Below, piece by piece: positions 15,215 to 23,948 of a DNA stretch of 49,619 nucleotides. How positions within the stretch are numbered: position 1 is the stretch's first letter; each line of letters opens with the position of its first letter. Made by a program: the position numbers and the translations under genes. This DNA comes from Gammaproteobacteria bacterium (lineage in GTDB: Bacteria > Pseudomonadota > Gammaproteobacteria > JAJPIJ01): contig JAJPIJ010000050.1 of the NCBI GenBank assembly GCA_021324815.1, positions 1 to 49,619 of the forward strand, read 5' to 3'. The notes under the pieces were generated by a model, which saw only the letters and a list, made by a program, of their open reading frames with translations, ran no database searches and was not told the DNA's origin.

Positions 15215-17179
15215 ATGCCGGACTCTCCAGCCGAACTCCTGGGTGCGCAAGGGCCGTTTGCACGCCTGCTTCCCGGGTTTAAACCACGGCGCATGCAACA
15301 GCGGATGGCGGAGGAGGTGGCGGCAGCCCTAGCCGGGAAGGCCACGCTGGTCTGCGAGGCCGGCACGGGCACCGGCAAGACCTTCGCGTATCTCGTGCCC
15401 GCGCTCCTGTCAGGCAGGCGCGTCATCATCTCCACCGGCACGAAAAACCTTCAGGACCAGCTGTTTCATCGCGATCTGCCGGTGGTGCGCGAGGCGTTGC
15501 GCGTCCCCGTGGGCGTGGCCCTGCTCAAGGGACGGGCCAATTACCTCTGCCTGCATCGATTGCGTGAAGCCGCCGCCGCGGGCATGGGAACGGCGAAACA
15601 ACAGGCGGAATTGCAAAAGATCCAGTCGTGGGCGGGACGCACGGTGCAGGGCGACATCGCCGAACTGGCTGAAGTGCCGGAGGACGCATCCATCTGGCCG
15701 CTGGTGACGTCCACGGTGGAGAACTGCCTGCGCCAGGAATGCCCGCACTATGAGGACTGCCATGTCGTCAAGGCACGGCGCGAGGCGCAGGCGGCGGAGA
15801 TCGTGGTGGTCAATCATCATCTGTTTCTGGCGGATCTGACGCTGAAGGAACAGGGCTTCGGCGAGGTGCTGCCGGGCGCCGAGGCGGTCATCTTCGATGA
15901 GGCCCATCAACTGCCGGAGATCGCCACCCAGTTCTTCGGCAGCGCGCTCGGCAGCCGGCAGTTGCTGGATCTGGCGCGGGATGCGCAGCGGGCGCAGATC
16001 AGCGAGGCCGCCGACATGCCGGCACTGCGGGATCTGGCCTCTGGCCTGGAGAAGGCGGCGCGCGATTTGCGGCTGGCAATGGACGGCAGGGAGCGTGGCT
16101 ACTGGCAGGAGCAAAACGACAGGCCGGCGGTCCGCGAAGCCCTGCGGCAGTTGCAGGAGGCGCTGGAACGGCTGATCGGGGGACTGGCGCCGGCGGCGGA
16201 GCGCGGGCCCGCGCTCGCCAATTGCCATCGCCGCGCGGGCGCCTTGCAAGAATTGCTGCAATCCCATTCCGCGGGCGAGGTTTCCGGCATGGTGCGCTGG
16301 TACGAGACGCACCGCCGCGGTTTCGTGCTCCATCAAACGCCGATCGATGTGGCGGAATTATTCAACGAACGCATGAGCCGCTATCGCGGCGCGCGCATTT
16401 ACACCTCGGCGACGCTGGCGGTGGGCGATGATTTCAGCTACTTCACGCGCCAATTGGGATTGCAGGAAGCGATGCGGCGCCGCTTTGACAGCCCCTTTGA
16501 TTACGCCAGCCAGGGGTTGATCTACCTGCCGCGCATCGGGCTGGACCCGCGCCATGCGCACTACCCCCGCGCGGTGGTCGATGCGGCGCTGCCGGTATTA
16601 AAGGCCAGCGGGGGGCGGGCGTTTCTGCTGTTCACCAGTCATCGGGCGTTGAACAAGGCTGGCGAATTGTTGCAGGAAATGGACGTGGGATTTTCATTGT
16701 GGATGCAGGGGCAGGCGCCGCGCGCGCAACTGCTGGAACAGTTCCGCCACGCCGATCGCGCGGTGCTGCTCGGCACCAGCAGCTTCTGGGAGGGCGTCGA
16801 CGTGCGCGGCGAGGCCTTGTCCTGCGTGGTCATCGACAAGCTGCCGTTCGCCTCCATGGATGATCCGGTGATGCAGGCCCGCATACGCGCCCTGGAGGAA
16901 CGCGGCGGCAATCCGTTCGTGGAATACCAGATTCCGGAGGCGGTGATCATGCTCAAACAGGGCGTCGGGCGACTCATCCGCGACATCGGCGATCGCGGCG
17001 TGGTAGTGCTGTGTGATCCGAGGCTGACGGAGAAATCCTACGGCGGGAGATTCATGGCGGCCCTGCCACCGATGCCGTGCACCCGCGATCTGGCCGATGT
17101 GGAGGCGTTTTTTCGGGGTCGCGGCGGGCCCCGATCAGCTCCCCCGGGGCTGGATCAATTCCTGCGAAACAGGCAGTAA
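15215..17179 (+). CDS. DinG-family ATP-dependent DNA helicase (YoaA-like)
   Basis: Predicted 654-aa superfamily 2, XPD-like iron-sulfur helicase that unwinds DNA 5' to 3' and processes R-loops or repair intermediates. Walker A is CEAGTGTGKTFAYLVPALL near residue 48, and the DEAH box is IFDEAHQLPEIA near 225. Four cysteines for the 4Fe-4S cluster are seen in YLCLHRL and NCLRQECPHYEDC. C-terminal helicase motifs include FTSHRALNKAGELL, GTSSFWEGVDVRGE and QGVGRLIRD. Length matches YoaA rather than the longer DinG of E. coli. Its stop overlaps the end of a convergent methyltransferase gene by 25 bases. A distinctive AT-rich promoter region precedes it. Confidence 0.93.
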   Translation: MPDSPAELLGAQGPFARLLPGFKPRRMQQRMAEEVAAALAGKATLVCEAGTGTGKTFAYLVPALLSGRRVIISTGTKNLQDQLFHRDLPVVREALRVPVGVALLKGRANYLCLHRLREAAAAGMGTAKQQAELQKIQSWAGRTVQGDIAELAEVPEDASIWPLVTSTVENCLRQECPHYEDCHVVKARREAQAAEIVVVNHHLFLADLTLKEQGFGEVLPGAEAVIFDEAHQLPEIATQFFGSALGSRQLLDLARDAQRAQISEAADMPALRDLASGLEKAARDLRLAMDGRERGYWQEQNDRPAVREALRQLQEALERLIGGLAPAAERGPALANCHRRAGALQELLQSHSAGEVSGMVRWYETHRRGFVLHQTPIDVAELFNERMSRYRGARIYTSATLAVGDDFSYFTRQLGLQEAMRRRFDSPFDYASQGLIYLPRIGLDPRHAHYPRAVVDAALPVLKASGGRAFLLFTSHRALNKAGELLQEMDVGFSLWMQGQAPRAQLLEQFRHADRAVLLGTSSFWEGVDVRGEALSCVVIDKLPFASMDDPVMQARIRALEERGGNPFVEYQIPEAVIMLKQGVGRLIRDIGDRGVVVLCDPRLTEKSYGGRFMAALPPMPCTRDLADVEAFFRGRGGPRSAPPGLDQFLRNRQ

Positions 17180-17769
17180 AGATACATTTGCTCCACGCCG
17201 CTCGGAGTCACGTGCAATTCCTTTTGATGCCGCATCGGCCGGAACTCCGCGCCCAGCGTATTCTGCAACAATTCCACGTCATAGCGCCGCACCGGCAATC
17301 CGCTGCATTTTGGCGGCGCCTCCGGGGCAAATGTCGCCATGATGAGATGGCCGCCGGGTTTCAGCGCCTTCAGCAGGCTGGTCCGGTACCGTTCCCGCTG
17401 TTCAGGCGCGGTGAGGAAATGGAAGACCGCGCGATCGTGCCAGAGTTCGTAATGGTGCGCCGGCAAATCAACCCGCGTAATGTCGCCTTCAAGCCAGATC
17501 ACCCGTTTCGCCCTTTCGCCAAGCCGCGCCTTGGCGAGGGACAGGGCCTTCGCCGAGAGGTCCATGACCGTCACGCAACGGAATCCTTCGTGCAACAGGT
17601 CGTCAACGAGAGTGGAGGCGCCGCCGCCGACGTCGATGATGGGGGCATCCCCGGCCATGTTGAGTTCCCTGATCCAGTTGAGGGAGGTTTGCAAATGAAG
17701 TTCATACCACCCGAGCCTTTCCACCGGCTTGGTCGAATAAACCTTCTCCCAGTGTTCTTTTTGCTTCAT
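17155..17769 (-). CDS. Class I SAM-dependent methyltransferase
   Basis: Predicted 204-aa methyltransferase. Motif I of the SAM-binding fold is IIDVGGGASTLVDDLL (about 44-59), followed by VMDLSAKALSLAKARLG, VIWLEGDI and LKPGGHLIMATFAPE. The N-terminal HWEKVYSTKPVERLGWYE is typical of an uncharacterised family of small bacterial methyltransferases related to thiopurine or tellurite-resistance enzymes; the acceptor is unknown. It is the last gene of the minus-strand polyamine cluster, 21 bases after the aguB stop, but a role in that pathway is not implied. The 3' end overlaps the convergent helicase gene by 25 bases. Confidence 0.85.
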   Translation of the reverse strand: MKQKEHWEKVYSTKPVERLGWYELHLQTSLNWIRELNMAGDAPIIDVGGGASTLVDDLLHEGFRCVTVMDLSAKALSLAKARLGERAKRVIWLEGDITRVDLPAHHYELWHDRAVFHFLTAPEQRERYRTSLLKALKPGGHLIMATFAPEAPPKCSGLPVRRYDVELLQNTLGAEFRPMRHQKELHVTPSGVEQMYLYCLFRRN

Positions 17770-17790
17770 TCGCCACGCTGCCGACGGCGG

Positions 17791-18684
17791 CTAGTCGAGA
17801 AAGCGCCGGGTGAGGCCGCCGTAGGCGTCGATGCGGCGATCGCGCAGGAACGGCCAGTGGGTGCGTGAAAAGTCCAGTTGCGACAGATCCAGCGCCTGCA
17901 CGATCACGGCTTGCTTGCCGGCGGGCGCGCGCGTCGGCACGGTGCCGTCCGGCGCGGCGATGAAGCTCTGGCCCCCGAATTCGATGCCCTGGCCGGCGTG
18001 CACAGGGTCGGGTTCAAAGCCGGTGCGGTTGACGGCGGCGACGAAACAGCCGTTGGCGATGGCGTGCGCGCGCTGGATGGTCTCCCAGGCATCGTGCTGG
18101 ACCCGGCCAAATTCCGCCTTTTCCTGCGGCTGCCAGCCGATCGCGGTCGGATAGAACAAAATCTGCGCGCCCTGCAGCGCGGTCAGTCGCGCCGCCTCCG
18201 GATACCACTGATCCCAGCAGATCAGCACGCCAATCTCGGCATGGCGAGTGGAAAATTTCCTGAATCCAAGATCGCCGGGGGTGAAATAGAATTTTTCGTA
18301 GAAGCGCGGGTCGTCGGGAATGTGCATCTTGCGGTAGACGCCGATCTCGCCGCGGCCGCCTTCGATCACCAGCGCCGAGTTGTGGTACAGCCCCGCCGTC
18401 CGGCGCTCGAAGATCGGAACGATGACGGTGATATCGAGCTCCGCCGCCAGCCTGCCGAAGGCGTCGCTGGAGGGGCCGGGCACCGGCTCGGCCAGCTCAA
18501 AGTGCGCGTGGTCCTCGGTCTGGCAGAAATAGCGCGAGCGGTACATTTCAGGCAAGCAGACAATCCGTGCGCCCTTCGCCGCCGCCTCGCGGGTGAGACG
18601 CAGCGCCTTGTCCATGTTGATCGAGGGGTCGGCGTCGCAGGCCATCTGCACGAGGCCGACGTGCACCCGGCGCGGCGCGTTCAT
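17791..18684 (-). CDS. aguB: N-carbamoylputrescine amidase
   Basis: Predicted 297-aa nitrilase-superfamily hydrolase that converts N-carbamoylputrescine to putrescine, CO2 and ammonia. The Glu-Lys-Cys triad is visible: Glu in VCLPEMYRSRYFCQ, Lys in VYRKMHIPDDPRFYEKFYF and Cys in VLICWDQWYPEAARL. The motif YEKFYFTPGDLGF is characteristic of AguB. The start ATG at 18684 overlaps the stop of speA (ATGA), so translation is coupled. Together with speA and aguA the cluster encodes the full arginine-agmatine-carbamoylputrescine-putrescine route. Confidence 0.96.
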   Translation of the reverse strand: MNAPRRVHVGLVQMACDADPSINMDKALRLTREAAAKGARIVCLPEMYRSRYFCQTEDHAHFELAEPVPGPSSDAFGRLAAELDITVIVPIFERRTAGLYHNSALVIEGGRGEIGVYRKMHIPDDPRFYEKFYFTPGDLGFRKFSTRHAEIGVLICWDQWYPEAARLTALQGAQILFYPTAIGWQPQEKAEFGRVQHDAWETIQRAHAIANGCFVAAVNRTGFEPDPVHAGQGIEFGGQSFIAAPDGTVPTRAPAGKQAVIVQALDLSQLDFSRTHWPFLRDRRIDAYGGLTRRFLD

Positions 18685-20714
18685 GCGGAATTGCCGTTGT
18701 TCGGGGGAGTGTCCCGGCTCGTGGGTTCGTAGTAGGTGCTTTGCGAAAAGCACTGCATGTATTGATCCAGCAGATCCACGCCGGCCTTCGGGCGGATGCG
18801 GCCTTCGTCGATCTTCTGCTTGATGAGGTCGTTCATGCGCCGTTGCAGGTCATTGGGAAAGTACTGCACCTGCGCCAGCATTTCCTGCACCACCGTGCCG
18901 GGGATGATCTTCTCGATGTAATAGCCGCCCGGCTCGGCGGCGTCGGCGTAGATGTGCGCCTCGGTCACGCGTCCGAACAGGTTGTGCGAGTCGCCCATGA
19001 TGTCCTGGTAGGCGCCCATCAGAAAGAAGCCGAGTTCATAGGGCCCGTCGTTCCTGAAGTCGTGCAGTTCCAGGAAATCCTTGTCGGCGTTCGACGAGAC
19101 GTAGTGCGACACCTTGCCATCCGAGTCGCAGGTCAGGTCCACCAGCACGGCGCGGCGGCAGGGTTTGCGGTCGAGACTGCGGATGGGCAGGATGGGAAAG
19201 CGCTGGCCGATGGCCCAGTGGTCGAGGATGGACTGGAACACGGAGAAGTCGCAGAGGAATTGATCGACCAGATGATCGTCCAGTGCGCGCAGCTCGACCG
19301 GCACCAGCTCCGGCCGCGGCGCCTTTTTCACCTGCCGGTCGATGTCGCGGCAGATGGTCCAGTACAGCCGCTCGGCCACCGCCTTCTCCTCGATGGGCAG
19401 GTAGCCCAGGTTGAAGAGGGTGTCGGCCTCCTGCCGTTTTTCCACGGCATCGTGGTAGTTCTCCATCAGCTCGGCCAGCGGCGGGTTCTTGCGGCGCTTG
19501 TTGGCGGCGAGCTGGCGCACGCGGCACAGGGTGTCGAACAGCTGCCGGACCACGGCGTTGTGCTCCGCCGCCGGCGTGAAATCGTCCTCCACCGTGTCCT
19601 TGCGGTAGGCGCCGAGGGCCTCGACGATCAGCACGGAATGGTGCGCCGTGATGGCGCGCCCGCTCTCCGAGATCAAAATCGGGTGCGGGCTTTGTTCCTC
19701 GTCGCAGACCTCCTTCATCGAATACACCACGGCGTTGGCGTACTCACGCAGGCTGTAGTTGATGCTGTTCTCGTCGCTGCCGTAGCCCGCCTCGTAGTTG
19801 ACGCCCAGGCCGCCGCCGACGTCGACGTACTTCAGCGGCATGCCGCGCTTGAGCAGCTGCACGTATATCTGGGCGATTTCCTTGACCGCCTTTTTCAGGA
19901 TCTGCACGTCGGCGATCTGGCTGCCCAGGTGGAAATGCAGCAGCACCAGTGATTCGTTCAGGGCGTCCGCCTTGAGACGGCTGACGAGGTTGACGAGCTC
20001 CGGGATCGAGATGCCGAACTTGGAATGGTCGCCGCCGGACTCCGCCCATTTGCCGGCGCCGGTGGTGCCGAGCCGCACGCGCACGCCGAAGCGCGGCGTG
20101 ACGTTCATCTCGCGCGCCAGTTCCAGCAGGTGCTCGAACTCGCCGTACTTTTCCATCACCGGGATGACGTTCTTGCCGATCTGCTGCGCGGCCAGGATCA
20201 GGCGCAGCATGACGGCGTCCTTGTAGCCGTTGCAGACGAGCAGCGCCTCGTCGTCCATCATGTGCGGCAGCGCCGCGATGAGTTCCGCCTTGGAGCCGCA
20301 TTCGAGTCCCATCTTGAACGGCTTGCCAGCCTCCACGACTTCCTCCACGACCTCGTGCAGTTGATTGACCTTGATGGGATAGACGCCCTGGTAATGTCCC
20401 CGGTAGCCCGCGTTCTCAATGGCCTCGCGGAAGGCGGTGTTGAGCCGCACCACGCGCGCCTGCAGCACATCCTGGAACCGGAGCAGGATGGGGAATTTCA
20501 CCTTGCGGTTGCGCAGGTCCTGCACGACGTCGGCGATGTCGATGCTCAGCGCCTGATCGCGCAAGGGGCGCACCGCCATGTGGCCGTGCTCGTTGACGAA
20601 AAAGAAACCGTCGCCCCATTGACGGATGCGGTACAGATCCTCCGCGTCCTGGGCGGTCCAGCCCGGAGGTTCGGCAGCTGCCGCCGGCGACGGCAGGGGC
20701 TGCGGTGTGCTCAT
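18681..20714 (-). CDS. speA: Biosynthetic arginine decarboxylase
   Basis: Predicted 677-aa PLP enzyme of the alanine-racemase fold that decarboxylates arginine to agmatine. The PLP lysine lies in GVYPIKVNQLHEVVEEVVE (about residue 108). Further family blocks are GLECGSKAELIAAL, HFHLGSQIADVQILKKAV, YVDVGGGLGVNYEAGYG and ILISESGRAITAHHSVLI. The C-terminal VEFGFFLMGAYQDIMGDSHNLFG-type region is present as LGFFLMGAYQDIMGDSHNLF. The true start is the ATG at 20714, which overlaps the preceding stop by four bases; a longer open frame upstream is only overlap with that gene. Length is normal for SpeA (about 630-680 aa). Confidence 0.97.
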   Translation of the reverse strand: MSTPQPLPSPAAAAEPPGWTAQDAEDLYRIRQWGDGFFFVNEHGHMAVRPLRDQALSIDIADVVQDLRNRKVKFPILLRFQDVLQARVVRLNTAFREAIENAGYRGHYQGVYPIKVNQLHEVVEEVVEAGKPFKMGLECGSKAELIAALPHMMDDEALLVCNGYKDAVMLRLILAAQQIGKNVIPVMEKYGEFEHLLELAREMNVTPRFGVRVRLGTTGAGKWAESGGDHSKFGISIPELVNLVSRLKADALNESLVLLHFHLGSQIADVQILKKAVKEIAQIYVQLLKRGMPLKYVDVGGGLGVNYEAGYGSDENSINYSLREYANAVVYSMKEVCDEEQSPHPILISESGRAITAHHSVLIVEALGAYRKDTVEDDFTPAAEHNAVVRQLFDTLCRVRQLAANKRRKNPPLAELMENYHDAVEKRQEADTLFNLGYLPIEEKAVAERLYWTICRDIDRQVKKAPRPELVPVELRALDDHLVDQFLCDFSVFQSILDHWAIGQRFPILPIRSLDRKPCRRAVLVDLTCDSDGKVSHYVSSNADKDFLELHDFRNDGPYELGFFLMGAYQDIMGDSHNLFGRVTEAHIYADAAEPGGYYIEKIIPGTVVQEMLAQVQYFPNDLQRRMNDLIKQKIDEGRIRPKAGVDLLDQYMQCFSQSTYYEPTSRDTPPNNGNSA

Positions 20715-21709
20715 CGGGATTTCCGGGCCGGGGGCGCCAGGACGTAGGCGAAGATCAAGGGCGCCACGATGGTGGCGTCCGACTCGATGATGTAATTGGG
20801 GGTGTCCAGCGACAGCTTGCCCCAGGTGATTTTCTCGTTCGGCACGGCGCCGGAGTAGGAGCCGTAACTGGTGGTCGAGTCGCTGATCTGGCAGAAGTAG
20901 CTCCAGCGCGGGATGTCGCGGATCCGCAGATCCTGCTCCAGCATGGGCACCACGCAAATCGGGAAGTCGCCGGCGATGCCGCCGCCGATCTGGAAGAAAC
21001 CGATGGGATGATCGCGGCAGTTGCCCTGGTACCACTCGGCCAGCGACATCATGTATTCGATGCCGGAGCGCACCGTGTGCACATTTTTGATGTCGCCCCT
21101 GATGCAATGGCTGGCGTAGATGTTGCCGAGCGTGGAGTCCTCCCAGCCGGGGACAAACAGCGGCAGATCGGCCTCGCAGGCGGCCGCCAGCCAGCTGTCC
21201 CCGGGGTCGATCTGGTAATATTTTTCCAACGCCCCGCTGCGGATGACGCGGTACAGGAATTCGTGTGGAAAGAGGCCTTCTCCTTTTTTATCGGCGCCGA
21301 TCCATTCCTTCAGCACGGCCTTTTCCAGGCGCCGTATGGCCTCCTCCTCGGGAATGCAGGTGTCGGTGACGCGATTCAGATGGCGATGCAGCAGTTTTTC
21401 CTCGTCGGCGGGGGTCAGATCGCGGTAGTGGGGCAGGCGGACGTAGTGATCGTGCGCCACCAAGTTGAACAAATCCTCCTCCAGATTGGCGCCGGTGCAG
21501 GTGATGGCGTGAACCTTGTCCCGGCGGATCATCTCCGCCAGCGACAGGCCGAGTTCGGCGGTGCTCATGGCGCCGGCCAGGGTCATGAACATCTTGCCGT
21601 TGTCTTCGAGCAGGTTGATGTAGCCGTTGGCGGCGTCGATCAGTGCGGCGGCGTTGAAATGACGGTAGTGATGGCGGATGAATTCAGCGACCGCTGCCGT
21701 GTTTTTCAT
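20711..21709 (-). CDS. Deoxyhypusine-synthase-family protein (probable homospermidine synthase-like)
   Basis: Predicted 332-aa NAD-dependent aminobutyl transferase related to eukaryotic and archaeal deoxyhypusine synthase. The catalytic lysine segment is conserved as ITWGKLSLDTPNYIIESDATIV near the C-terminus. NAD- and polyamine-binding blocks include FMTLAGAMSTAELGLSL, AITCTGANLEEDLFNL and GGGIAGDFPICVVPML. Bacteria have no eIF5A, and EF-P here is modified by EpmAB, so the substrate is probably a free polyamine. Some bacterial homologues make homospermidine from putrescine; that is an inference here. It is coupled to speA by an ATGA overlap. The start ATG 21709 follows AGGA closely. Confidence 0.85.
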   Translation of the reverse strand: MKNTAAVAEFIRHHYRHFNAAALIDAANGYINLLEDNGKMFMTLAGAMSTAELGLSLAEMIRRDKVHAITCTGANLEEDLFNLVAHDHYVRLPHYRDLTPADEEKLLHRHLNRVTDTCIPEEEAIRRLEKAVLKEWIGADKKGEGLFPHEFLYRVIRSGALEKYYQIDPGDSWLAAACEADLPLFVPGWEDSTLGNIYASHCIRGDIKNVHTVRSGIEYMMSLAEWYQGNCRDHPIGFFQIGGGIAGDFPICVVPMLEQDLRIRDIPRWSYFCQISDSTTSYGSYSGAVPNEKITWGKLSLDTPNYIIESDATIVAPLIFAYVLAPPARKSR

Positions 21710-21771
21710 TCCTGTTCCCGTGCATGTCCGTGATGACCAGTGCGATATCAAGTACTGGAAATTTTGCGCGA

Positions 21772-21800
21772 AATGTAGGGTAAATCAGCGGCGACAGCAA
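21772..21800 (-). promoter_or_regulatory. Predicted promoter of the deoxyhypusine-synthase-like/speA/aguB operon
   Basis: On the minus strand TTGCTG (21800-21795) and TACATT (21777-21772) are spaced by 17 bases, about 60 bases before the ATG. The match is moderate. It would let these genes be transcribed independently of aguA, which ends 40 bases upstream of it. Confidence 0.4.
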
Positions 21801-21839
21801 GTGTTTTTTGTCCTGCGGGGCGATGGTGCGGACAACGCA

Positions 21840-22886
21840 TCATCCATCGACCGCCGGAACCTGCTGGGTCAGACAATGAAACGCGCCCAACCCCCACACC
21901 AGGTCAGTGCAGTCGATGCCCACGACGCGCCGGCGGGGAAAACATTCACCGAGCGTGGCCAGCGCCCGTGCGTCCTGCGCGCAGTTGAACACCGGCGCCA
22001 GCACCACGGTGTTGCCGATGTAGAAGTTGGCATAGCTCGCCGGCAGGCGCCGGCCGTCGTAAACCACGGGCGCCGGCATCGGCAGGCGGATGATGCGGAG
22101 CTTGCGCCCATCCGGAAGCCGCATGGCCTCAAGGCGTCGTAGATTGTCCCGCAGCGCGGCGTAATTGGCGTCCGCCGGGTCGTCCTCGACGACGGTGATC
22201 ACGGTGTCCTCGGCCGCGAAGCGGGTGATATCGTCGATGTGGCCGTCGGTGTCGTCGCCGGCGATCCCCTCGCCCAGCCACAGGATGGTCTGCACGCCCA
22301 GGAAATCGCGCAGCCGCTGCTCGATCTGCGCGCGGGTCATTCCCGGGTTGCGGTTGGAGTTGAGCAGGCACTGTTCGGTTGTCATCAGCACGCCGGCGCC
22401 GTTGGTCTCGATGGAGCCGCCTTCCAGCACCATGCCGCTCTCGAACCGGGGTGCGGCCAGCACCTCGGCCATGAGCCGCGGAATGTCCTGATCGAGATCA
22501 TAGGGCGGGTATTTGCCGCCCCAGGCGTTGTAGCCCCAGTGCGTCGCCGCCAGCTCGCGGCGGCCGGCGCGCTCGCGCACGACGAAAATCGCGCCGTGAT
22601 CCCGGCACCAGGCGTCGTTGGTGGGAAAGTGGTGAAAAATCACGTTGCGCGTGCCGGCCTCATGCGCCACCAGCAGCGCGCGCACCTGCGCCTCGTGGGC
22701 GGCATCGAGCACGTTGATGCGCACCGTCTCGCTGTGTTGGAGCGCCGCCACCGCGCGGGCCACCGCCGGCTCCACGGTTTCGAACTTGCCGGGCCAGGAA
22801 TCACGGTTGTGCGGCCAGGAGAGCCATACCGCCTGGTGCGGCTCCCATTCCGCCGGCATGCGGTAGCCCATCTGCGCGGGCGTCAT
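21840..22886 (-). CDS. aguA: Agmatine deiminase
   Basis: Predicted 348-aa enzyme of the guanidino-group-modifying superfamily that hydrolyses agmatine to N-carbamoylputrescine and ammonia. Family motifs are AEWEPHQAVWLSWPHN, DAWCRDHGAIFV, LEGGSIETNG, DDTDGHIDD with the catalytic His and Asp, and the C-terminal nucleophile Cys in GLGAFHCLTQQVP. ATG 22886 (MTPAQMGYRMPAEW) is taken as start. It provides the step between SpeA and AguB and is the most upstream gene of the polyamine cluster. A rho-independent terminator for the preceding cytochrome gene ends about 20 bases before this start, so its promoter must overlap that hairpin or transcription must read through. Confidence 0.96.
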   Translation of the reverse strand: MTPAQMGYRMPAEWEPHQAVWLSWPHNRDSWPGKFETVEPAVARAVAALQHSETVRINVLDAAHEAQVRALLVAHEAGTRNVIFHHFPTNDAWCRDHGAIFVVRERAGRRELAATHWGYNAWGGKYPPYDLDQDIPRLMAEVLAAPRFESGMVLEGGSIETNGAGVLMTTEQCLLNSNRNPGMTRAQIEQRLRDFLGVQTILWLGEGIAGDDTDGHIDDITRFAAEDTVITVVEDDPADANYAALRDNLRRLEAMRLPDGRKLRIIRLPMPAPVVYDGRRLPASYANFYIGNTVVLAPVFNCAQDARALATLGECFPRRRVVGIDCTDLVWGLGAFHCLTQQVPAVDG

Positions 22887-22904
22887 CTCAGACGTCTGCC
22901 GGTG

Positions 22905-22934
22905 AAAAAACAACGGCCCGGAAATCCGGGCCGT
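22905..22934 (-). terminator. Rho-independent terminator after the cytochrome c genes
   Basis: ACGGCCCGGA (22913-22922) pairs with TCCGGGCCGT (22925-22934). On the minus strand it is followed by TGTTTTTTC. It ends the two-cytochrome transcript and lies only about 20 bases before the aguA start. Confidence 0.85.
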
Positions 22935-22967
22935 GTCGGTGAAATTGCCGAATCAAACCGCGATGGT

Positions 22968-23303
22968 TCAACGCTCGAGAACGAACACCGCGGGTTTCTG
23001 CCGGGAGAAATAAGCAGCCGCGTTTTCGATATCCTGCTCCGAGAGCGGGGCGGCCATCGGGCCCATGATCGGGTTTTTGCGCTCGCCCGACTTGTATTCC
23101 TTCAGGGCCTGGATGATGTAGCTTTCCCATTGACCGGCGAGCTTGGGGTACATGGCGGTCTGGCTGTTGCCGTCGATGCCGTGACAGGCCGAGCAGACCT
23201 CCTTGGCCTTTTGCTGCCCCGCCGCGTAGTCACCCGCGGCGCGGGCGCTCATCGACAACAACCCCATCATCAGGGCGCCAGTGATCTTCGACAACGTTTT
23301 CAT
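22968..23303 (-). CDS. Small monoheme cytochrome c
   Basis: Predicted 111-aa periplasmic class I cytochrome c. A Sec signal peptide (MKTLSKITGALMMGLLSMSARAA) precedes the single CxxCH haem site CSACHG (about residues 37-42). The axial methionine is probably in NPIMGPMAAPLSEQDIE. The fold resembles one half of a cytochrome c4. It carries electrons between periplasmic redox partners, which cannot be named from sequence. ATG 23303 is chosen because GGAGA lies about eight bases upstream. It is the second gene of a pair with a paralogous cytochrome 32 bases upstream, and is followed by a strong terminator. Confidence 0.92.
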   Translation of the reverse strand: MKTLSKITGALMMGLLSMSARAAGDYAAGQQKAKEVCSACHGIDGNSQTAMYPKLAGQWESYIIQALKEYKSGERKNPIMGPMAAPLSEQDIENAAAYFSRQKPAVFVLER

Positions 23304-23335
23304 GTGCACTTTCTCCATTCTGCGTGAGCCCGGGG

Positions 23336-23665
23336 TTACTTACCGCCTTGGGAGGCGAAGAATGCGGCGATGTCCTGCATGTCCTGCTCGCTCATGGTCG
23401 AGGCATTGGCATGCATGGTCTGATGGGCGCGATCGCCTGACTTGTAGGCCTTGAGCGCGGAGACGATGTATTCCGCATGCTGTCCGCCCAGTTTGGGGAC
23501 GTTGTAGGTGGGGTAGACATTTTTATAGGTGGCTATGCCATGACAGCCCATGCAAGTCTCGGCCTTGAGCTTGCCCGCGGCGGCGTCGCCGGCGGCCTGC
23601 GCCGCGTTCATGCCAATACAACCCATGCCCAGGCCTGCCAGCATGAGCCAGTGTTTTTTCATCAT
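23336..23665 (-). CDS. Small monoheme cytochrome c
   Basis: Predicted 109-aa periplasmic cytochrome c with a Sec signal (MMKKHWLMLAGLGMGCIGMNAAQA) and one haem motif CMGCHG. The segments VPKLGGQHAEYIVSALKAYKSGDRAHQTM and STMSEQDMQDIAAFFASQG parallel those of the downstream cytochrome, so the two are probably a tandem duplication of a c4/c5-like unit. A perfect GGAGG stands eight bases before the ATG at 23665. The gap to the divergent PagL-like gene (23666-23948) shows a CCCGCC/GGCGGG stem near 23759-23781 and no convincing promoter. Redox partners are unknown. Confidence 0.92.
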   Translation of the reverse strand: MMKKHWLMLAGLGMGCIGMNAAQAAGDAAAGKLKAETCMGCHGIATYKNVYPTYNVPKLGGQHAEYIVSALKAYKSGDRAHQTMHANASTMSEQDMQDIAAFFASQGGK

Positions 23666-23948
23666 GACGAACTCCTCCAAGGGTTGGATTTTCCCCGATG
23701 GCCATCACTCGCGGGGCCCCTGTCATCCCCTGGGTGGCACGTTTTTATCGCTTTGACCCGCCAAACACGCCTGAGGCGGGCCTGAAAAACACGCGCAATG
23801 CTACCATGAATTTTCAAAAACGGAATGTCCGGGCGTGATGCCAGACCCCACAGCACCCGTCGCTTTACGGCGTTTCAATTTTCTTGTAACTTGTGCGCCA
23901 ATAATCAATAACGTCCCGTGGAAAAGGGGCGATGATGAGGGGGTCAAT

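Noticed and set aside
18741-19952. 403-codon plus-strand frame opposite speA
   Set aside because: Shadow of the speA coding strand; no start signal, no domain and biased composition.
23735-23752. Sigma-54-like TGGCACG...CGCT before the PagL-like gene
   Set aside because: GG and GC are separated by twelve bases, not the required ten, so the element would not be used by sigma-54 polymerase.
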